A stretch of DNA of 64,000 bases from Hawksworthiomyces lignivorus (lineage: Eukaryota; Ascomycota; Sordariomycetes; Ophiostomatales; Ophiostomataceae). The translations under genes were made by a program, and so were the position numbers. Below the pieces are notes generated by a model. That model was not told where the DNA came from. It worked only from the letters and a program-made list of their open reading frames with translations, and did no database searches. Of this stretch, positions 58,244-64,000 are shown one piece after another. The first letter of the stretch is position 1. Each line of letters begins with the position of its first letter. The stretch lies in assembly GCA_002917075.1 (NCBI GenBank), contig NTMA01000030.1, positions 1-64,000 of the forward strand, read 5' to 3'.

Positions 58244-60124
58244 ATGGCCTCGATATCTGTCCCGATTGCGTCTCGGCTGCCGTCGGCACTGCGCATTGGC
58301 CCAACCAGCCCAGTCGCCACGCGCATACTGAGCCGGCTGTCACGGCCGTCACTGCTGAGCTTGGCGCTCGACTGGCTGGATGAGGGCAACCAAGCACTGA
58401 CTGCACCATACCTTCGGAAGAGGAGGCGAAGGAGGACAGAAGAAGGAGACGATAATGATGACGACGACGATGAAGACGAAGATGAGGACGACTTCTACCC
58501 GCCCGCATCCTCGCTCGAGGCCCTGCGGGAGCACTACACGGACTTGCAGGCGCGCAAGGGCTCCAAGCGCGAGGTGCTGGACCGCATCCTCGAGGGCGAC
58601 TGGCGCAATGGCCTGTCACTGTACCAGCTGGCCATGGCCGACCTGCAGTACCTCTACGACCACCCAACTAGCCAGAAGTGGACGGCGTTCAGGGTCGTGC
58701 CGCTGAAGGCGGAGCGGCGTGCTGGCGACGACGATGAAGCTGCTGTTGCAGCTGTTGTGGACAAGGACGCCCTCGCCGTGCCGCGCTTCCACCCGTCGTC
58801 GTTCCTGCGCAACCTGCAGGCGCAGATCCTGCCGGACGTCAAGGTCCACTACAACTTTGACCGGCACCGGCACCTGCCGCTGCTGCTGCTGCGCATCTTC
58901 ATCCTCGACTCACCGTACAACACGTCGCTGGCCACAGCGTCGGCAGATGGCGGCAGCAGCGGCGGCGGGGGGCCGGCGACGGTCGAGGCCGCGCGCACCG
59001 TCTATGTCGCCTTCCCTGATGCCGCGCCCTTTGTCTACCTCTCGAGCGCCCAGTCGTCTGCGCCTGGCGACCAGCCGCCTGGCGCGGCATCAGCAGCGGC
59101 GCCGCCGCTCCCCAGTTCGAGCACCGCCGCTGCCGCCGCCGCCGCCGCCGCCGCTACTGCATCATCCAGCGCCGGCGGCCGGGGCGACGCCCGCAGCCTG
59201 CGCAGCCTTGTGGTCGAAGCCATTCCCAAGGCGCTGTCGCGTCCGCCGCGCGAGCGGTACGCGCTGCGGCCCACCAGCATGGCCACGCGCAACCTGGCCG
59301 CGCTGCTGGACCGCCGCGGCGGGGGCCGCCCCAACGCTGCCGGCGGCGGCTGGAGCATCTACGCCGACGAGAAGACGGTCGAGTCGCCGCTGAGCACGGT
59401 GCTGCCGCCGTCGGCGACAGAAGCGCTCTCGGCTGCGGCTGCGGCTGCGGCTGCGGGCGAGGAGGCAGCGGGCGACGATGGCGACAAGGAGAATACGGCG
59501 GCGCATCCCAGCGACGGCGACGCAGCAGTAGTCAAGAGGTCCAACAAGCGGTCTGCCGCCGCCGCCGCCGTGGTGCCTCCGGCCGTGGCGCGCGAGCAGC
59601 GCCTGGCCAAGCGGCGGAAGCTCGTGGCAGCGGCGCGGTTTGGCCTCTCGGGCCGCGTCGACGACGGCCGCGGCGTCGAGCGCGTAGACATTGTCATGCA
59701 GGACCCGTTTCCCGGCGGAGGGCGCTTTGACGCCGACGAAGAAGAGCAAGAGGACGAACCCCAACCAGAGGCGGAGCCGTCCGCAGCGGATCGGAGGCGG
59801 TCGAGAGGCGGGCGACGCAGTCAGATTGATGCGGTGCTAGCACGCGAGGCCGAAGAGGAAGAGGAAGAGAACTTGCTAATGGAAAGACGAAGCGGGGGCC
59901 AGGAAGACGGGGACGCACCAGCGCTGCCCGAATCCCAGTGGTGTCCGCGCGTGGCCTTCACTTTCCACGGCACGCACGTATTTGCCGGAATACGGCAGCT
60001 GGTGGAAGCAGGGGTCATCGACGGCGAGAAAATGCCTGGCTGGATGACTGGAGAAGAAGGCGTCACGGTCGGCGCCGTGCGGAACGGGCGGATACGAGGA
60101 CACAAGGGATCGGGCATGTTATGA
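58244..60124 (+). CDS. CHL4: CENP-N / Chl4 / Mis15 inner kinetochore protein
   Basis: Single exon, 626 aa. I start at the ATG 58244 (MASISVPIASRLPSALRI), which matches the family N-terminus; the open frame extends upstream but without ATG. N-terminal conserved block TRILSRLSRPSLLSLALDWLDEGNQALTAPYL, an acidic run of Asp/Glu (about 69-82), then a second conserved block EALREHYTDLQARKGSKREVLDRILEGDWRNGLSLYQLAMADLQYL, and LPLLLLRIFILDSPYN. The C-terminus carries the expected FTFHGTHVFAGIRQLVEAGVID. Between them are long Ala/Gly/acidic low-complexity inserts that make it longer than yeast Chl4. Family role: CCAN subunit recognising the CENP-A nucleosome with CENP-L. Convergent with the TatD-family gene. 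Confidence 0.88.
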   Translation: MASISVPIASRLPSALRIGPTSPVATRILSRLSRPSLLSLALDWLDEGNQALTAPYLRKRRRRRTEEGDDNDDDDDEDEDEDDFYPPASSLEALREHYTDLQARKGSKREVLDRILEGDWRNGLSLYQLAMADLQYLYDHPTSQKWTAFRVVPLKAERRAGDDDEAAVAAVVDKDALAVPRFHPSSFLRNLQAQILPDVKVHYNFDRHRHLPLLLLRIFILDSPYNTSLATASADGGSSGGGGPATVEAARTVYVAFPDAAPFVYLSSAQSSAPGDQPPGAASAAAPPLPSSSTAAAAAAAAAATASSSAGGRGDARSLRSLVVEAIPKALSRPPRERYALRPTSMATRNLAALLDRRGGGRPNAAGGGWSIYADEKTVESPLSTVLPPSATEALSAAAAAAAAGEEAAGDDGDKENTAAHPSDGDAAVVKRSNKRSAAAAAVVPPAVAREQRLAKRRKLVAAARFGLSGRVDDGRGVERVDIVMQDPFPGGGRFDADEEEQEDEPQPEAEPSAADRRRSRGGRRSQIDAVLAREAEEEEEENLLMERRSGGQEDGDAPALPESQWCPRVAFTFHGTHVFAGIRQLVEAGVIDGEKMPGWMTGEEGVTVGAVRNGRIRGHKGSGML

Positions 60125-60184
60125 ACGAGATGGTACTTCATCTTTTCGGAAATGGGTTGCATGTCTTATGGGTCAGGAGGTCTC

Positions 60185-60207
60185 TTATTTATTTATTTAT
60201 TTATTTT
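60185..60207. repeat. (TTTA)n simple repeat in the CENP-N 3' flank
   Basis: Five TTTA-type units ending in a T-run, in the 193-bp gap between convergent stop codons. Confidence 0.85.
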
Positions 60208-60317
60208 TTGCTTGATGGCAGCAAAGGTTGTTCGGCGTTCGTGGCTTGATATCATTTGCTTTTGGTCTTGTCTATGTAATATGAAAAACTCTGCATCTTG
60301 TCTAACATGTCAACGCT

Positions 60318-61946
60318 CTATTTGTCTAATCCAAAAACTTTGACAGTGCTGGCCCACGCCGCCTCGCACACATCTTCCACTGGCACGCCCTTGATGGCTG
60401 CCACAATCGTGGCGATCCGCTCGATCGTACACGGCTCGTTGCGGCCCTTGACCATGGCGCCCTCCTCCCACTTCTCCTTCTTGACCGACTTGAACCGCTC
60501 CGGCACAACAGACGCCGCCTTTTTCTTCGTGTTATTATTATTGTTATTGTTGTTGTTCTGCTTCTTCTGCCTCGGTGGCCGCGGCGGCCGGCCGTTGCCT
60601 GTAGCACTGCTGACGCCGTCTGCCTGCGCGCCTCCGGCAGCTTCCTCGACCGTTCTCTTGGCGGCCGCCTCGGCCTCCGCTGCCGCTGCTGCTGCCGCTG
60701 CCTCCTCTGCGGCCTTTCTGGCCTGCTCCTCGGCTCCTTCGCGGGCCTTGGCCTCAGCAGCAGTAGCTGCTGCTGCAGCTTCTTCCGACGCGCGCACCAG
60801 GTACTTCCAGCCCTCGTGGGTGGGCCGCACCTCGCACCAGGGCCCGTCCGTCTCGAGCATGAGGCGGTCGAGCGGGATGGCGCGCACCACGTCGCAGTTC
60901 TCGGCCGTCTTGAGGCTGCAGCCGTTGACGCCCAGGTACAGGCCCAGCTCGGCCAGCTCGGCCGCCTCGGCCGCGGTGCCCGTGAAGCTGTGCACGACGG
61001 CGCCGCCGGTGAGCGCCTCGAGCCGCGGGCCGAACTGGGCGCGCAGCAGGCGCAGGAAGTCGGCGTGGCAGGCGCGCGAGTGCAAGAAGAGCGGCAGCGG
61101 CCGGCGGCCAGAGGCGGCCAGCTCGCCAGCCAGGGCCAGCTGCGCGGCAAAGGCGTGGCGCTGCGTGCTGGCCGCGCAGTAGTGCAGGCGGTCGTAGTCG
61201 AGGCCGATCTCGCCCAGGGCGACCAGCGCGCCCGGCGGCGCCCCGTCGATCAGCGCCCGCAGGTCCGCCAGGATCCGCGCCGACTTGGCCGCGTCGATCT
61301 CGCCGTCCTCGGCGTGCGGCTTCGTCGGGTCCGGCCCGCACGCCGGCGTGTGCTCAGCGCCGTCCTCGGCCCCCGCGTCGTCGTCTTGTTCGTGGTGGCG
61401 CGTGTGCTTCCGCTCAAAGATGGCGCTGCTGCACGGATGAATGCCGGCCGTGGTGTAGACAGAGTTGGCTTTGAAAAAAAAAAAAAAAAAAAGAGACCAG
61501 TGTGTTAGTAAGGAAAGACCTATGGGACCACATATTGTGCTGACGCGCTGTGAAGAACATACGAAATTGCTCCGCTAATTTCAGAGCATCGCGGGAGCTC
61601 TTGAAGCTGGAACCAGTGACGATGAGCTTGCTGCAGCCGACATCGTGTGCCCGCTGCACAACAGCAGCCACATCATCTGGATGTCGCTGCTTGCCATGGT
61701 AACGCCCACGGAAGATGGGATCTGCCAGGTTGATGCCAATCTAAGAGAGGGGGGAGGGAGGGGGAGGAAACGACGCGGAGGCTGGTCAGTGGACAGCTAC
61801 ATGAATCTACAAAGGCGAACACACACAGGGCTCAGAGCTCATCTACGTACATCGATGTACCGGGGACGGTAAGCCGAGCTGGCAGAGGAGGAAACGCCAT
61901 CGGCGCTTGGTGCTGACAAAGTTGCCGAGTTCGCAGCCGACGACAT
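60318..61946 (-). CDS. TatD-family metal-dependent DNase (Cut9-interacting Scn1-like)
   Basis: Three exons: 61851-61946, 61563-61740 and 60318-61468, with introns of 110 and 94 bp; 474 aa. TatD landmarks in order: YIDIGINLADPIFRGRYHGK, KLIVTGSSF, YTTAGIHPC, ALGEIGLDYDR (catalytic Glu), LFLHSRACHADF, VVHSFTG, LMLETDGPWCEVRPTH (metal Asp). The C-terminus is MVKGRNEPCTIERIATIVAAIKG. This is a TIM-barrel 3'-5' exonuclease family acting on DNA. Unusual inserts: an acidic stretch in the first third (TRHHEQDDDAGAEDGAEHTP) and about 110 residues of Ala/Glu-rich helix plus a nine-Asn run between the last metal ligand region and the C-terminal block. Intron 2 ends in an 18-base T tract. Divergent from RNR1. 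Confidence 0.88.
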
Positions 61947-62473
61947 GGTCCTGGCGGCTGTTGCTGTAGCAGAAGAGGAGATGCCTGTCTGTGATAAGAC
62001 GGAGAATAAATGACACGGGCGCGTCTTGGAGGTGGAGACAAATTGGATAGCAGGGCGCTTGGCGAAGAATGGCATCGGGTGGATTGTCTTTGTCTCAAAA
62101 CAGTATAAGAGGAACGGCAGCTTGCCGCCCAAAGAGTCCGGGAAAGCAAATGAGGTGTGCACGGGAGACCTGCAACAGACAAGCTTGGTCCCCTAGAAAC
62201 TCTTGGAAACTGCGAGACTGAAGAAGTCACTCAGATGTTGACACAGCACCCGATATCAAGAGAAACACCGACATTAAATAACCAGCCCCAAGCACACGAG
62301 GTGAGTCACTGTGGAAAACAACCAAGGCAAGGCAACTCGCTTCGCCTCGCCGCGCCTCTCTTTGGCGCCAGGCCACAACCTTTCCCAAGGGCAAAACAGA
62401 AAAAAAAAGAGGATTGTGGATATGGCTGCCTGGATATTCGGATCTCAGGTATGAATCTGGGTTTGTCAGGCCA

Positions 62474-62479
62474 ACGCGT
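62474..62479. promoter_or_regulatory. ACGCGT box (MCB-like)
   Basis: Palindromic MluI cell-cycle box sequence, 642 bp upstream of the RNR1 start. In yeasts this element binds MBF and drives G1/S expression of DNA-synthesis genes including RNR1; use here is inferred. Confidence 0.4.
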
Positions 62480-62772
62480 TCGTGCTGGGGAAACAGTGTC
62501 GAAGACGGGGCGAGCTCTCGTAAGCGTAAAGTGTGTGCAGAGAGCTTTATTAATGCGCAGTGAAGTTTCCCCGTTAAAAAAAAATTATACGCTATGGCTA
62601 CTCCACAGTGCTGTGAGCACCTGTGAGCACTATATTGCTCCCCGTACAGCGTAGTCCGTATAGAGGGACGAAAGCGTGTCTGCGCGTTTGGGTCGCGTTT
62701 GGAGGGGTGACTGGCTTACTTAATTATTTGTTTTTCTTTCCTCCATAGGCAAAGTGCCCCGCTTTTCCAGCG

Positions 62773-62778
62773 ACGCGT
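62773..62778. promoter_or_regulatory. ACGCGT box (MCB-like)
   Basis: Second copy, 343 bp upstream of the RNR1 start, in the context CGACGCGTTAA, which extends the MCB core. Confidence 0.45.
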
Positions 62779-63115
62779 TAATGGTTAACAATCACCGCGT
62801 ACTGCATGTAGTGCATTTAAAGTGGCCTGTCGCGGTACGACTTTTTTTCTTCTTTCATCTATTCTCTCCTCTTTCTTGTCCTCTCTCTTCCACCTTTCTC
62901 TCTCCAGGCACATCCTCACCACCAATTATTCCTCCTTCCGCTCTCTACCTGCATATTCCTTTCTTCAATTGACTCCTGGATTTGTGTCTGCACTGAGACT
63001 GGGCACTGAGACTGAATAGAGAGAGACACGCTTCAGGTCTATTTGTCAGGTCATCCTGTTTTGAACCTTTCTTCGCGTCGTCCGTTTTTTTGTATTTTCA
63101 CACACACATAACACG

Positions 63116-64000
63116 ATGTTTGTTCGCAAGCGTGGTATGTATATTGTCCGCCCAGCCCTCTTCTCTGCTTCGTTTTTGGGAGCCGGCTGTCCTAGATGTA
63201 GCTGTATCGCTGACGATGCCTTCTCTCTCGCTAGATGGGCGCCAGGAGCGCGTCCAGTTCGACAAGATCACAGCACGCGTCTCGCGGCTGTGTTACGGTC
63301 TTGATATGGACCATGTCGACCCCGTAGCTATCACTCAGAAGGTTATCTCTGGTGTCTACGGCGGTGTCACCACTGTCCAGCTGGATGACCTGGTACGTCT
63401 TGTCCGGAATTCCTTCAACTATGTCTCTCCTCTTCTGACACCGCTTTTACCAGGCTGCGGAGACTGCTGCGTACATGACTGTCACGCACCCCGACTATGC
63501 TATCCTGGCCGCGCGTATTGCCGTGTCCAACCTTCACAAGCAGACCAAGAAGCAATGGTCTGCCGTCGTAAGCGACCTCTACAACTACGTAAACCCCAAG
63601 AACGGCAGGCCGTCGCCCATGATCTCCCAGGAGACCTATGAGTGCGTCATGCGGCACAAGGAGGACTTTGACTCTGCCATTGTGTACGACCGCGATTTCA
63701 ACTACCAATACTTTGGCTTCAAGACCCTGGAGCGGTCATACCTGCTCAAGCTCGACGGCAAGATTGTCGAGCGGCCGCAGCACATGATCATGCGCGTGGC
63801 AGTCGGCATCTGGGGTGACAACGTCGAGCGCGTCGTGGAGACCTATAACTACATGTCTAATAAGTTCTTCACGCACGCCTCCCCCACTCTCTTCAATGCT
63901 GGCACCCCGCAGGCCCAGCTTTCATCGTGCTTCCTCGTCGACATCAAGGACGACAGCATCGAGGGCATCTATGATACCCTCAAGACTTGTGCTATGATCT
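63116..64000 (+). CDS. RNR1: Ribonucleotide reductase large subunit, 5' part (runs off window)
   Basis: Exons 63116-63134 (19 nt), 63235-63392 and 63454 to beyond 64000, with introns of 100 and 61 bp. The first 241 residues are visible. [30 protein letters not shown] is the classic N-terminus; the ATP-cone regulatory domain covers about residues 1-90 ([25 protein letters not shown]). The start of the catalytic barrel follows with [38 protein letters not shown], including the first redox-active Cys in SSCF. It reduces ribonucleoside diphosphates to deoxy forms in the cytosol, with the small subunit. The MCB-like boxes upstream fit G1/S control. Confidence 0.97.

Larger units (their letters stand above)
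61947..63115. promoter_or_regulatory. Divergent promoter region, TatD-family gene / RNR1
   Basis: 1169 bp. Contains two ACGCGT boxes (62474-62479 and 62773-62778) and a long pyrimidine-rich leader with CT-runs (about 62845-62915) before RNR1. No gene seen; open stretches such as 62157-62654 are unsupported. Confidence 0.6.

Overview
The window is from a filamentous ascomycete (Pezizomycotina). Genes are split by short GT..AG introns (about 50-110 bp, several with a CTAAC-type branch point). There are Zn2Cys6 transcription factors and a CFEM/PTH11-type receptor, a family known from this group. A heavily AT-rich transposon block carries the transition-only damage expected of repeat-induced point mutation (RIP). 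I cannot name the species.

Layout. 1-17,074: a nested transposon stack. Near-identical 483-bp inverted repeats bound it. Inside are a small GC-rich solo LTR (703-985, 5-bp target duplication), a chromodomain-type Ty3/gypsy element (A, 1,027-15,780, 505-bp LTRs, TSD TTTAG) and a second chromodomain Ty3/gypsy element (B, 6,929-14,384, 256-bp LTRs, TSD ATTAC) inserted into A. 17,075-17,825: an AT-rich stretch, then the 3' end of a LINE, across which base composition returns to normal. 18,993-23,234: an HNH-domain gene, a 154-bp repeat array, a decayed gene fragment and a possible solo LTR.

23,320-36,707: an accessory, cluster-like set: an APC permease (-), a divergent pair of Rieske-oxygenase-like genes (27,248-28,563 - and 29,322-30,473 +), a Zn2Cys6 regulator (-) and a CFEM-domain seven-TM receptor (-). 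The two oxygenase genes are complementary halves. One has the [2Fe-2S] site but no visible mononuclear iron site; the other has the 2-His-1-carboxylate site but no [2Fe-2S] motif. This is the most interesting signal in the window.

38,481-64,000: mostly housekeeping genes: a YAG7-like RGG protein, CENP-W, prefoldin subunit 4, an MFS transporter, a conserved-looking unknown gene with an in-frame TAG, a second Zn2Cys6 factor, CENP-N/Chl4, a TatD-family nuclease and the 5' part of ribonucleotide reductase large subunit (runs off the window). CENP-W and prefoldin 4, the second Zn2Cys6 factor and CENP-N, and TatD and RNR1 are divergent neighbours. I worked out exon structures by reading splice sites and checking phase; every multi-exon model listed sums to a whole number of codons.
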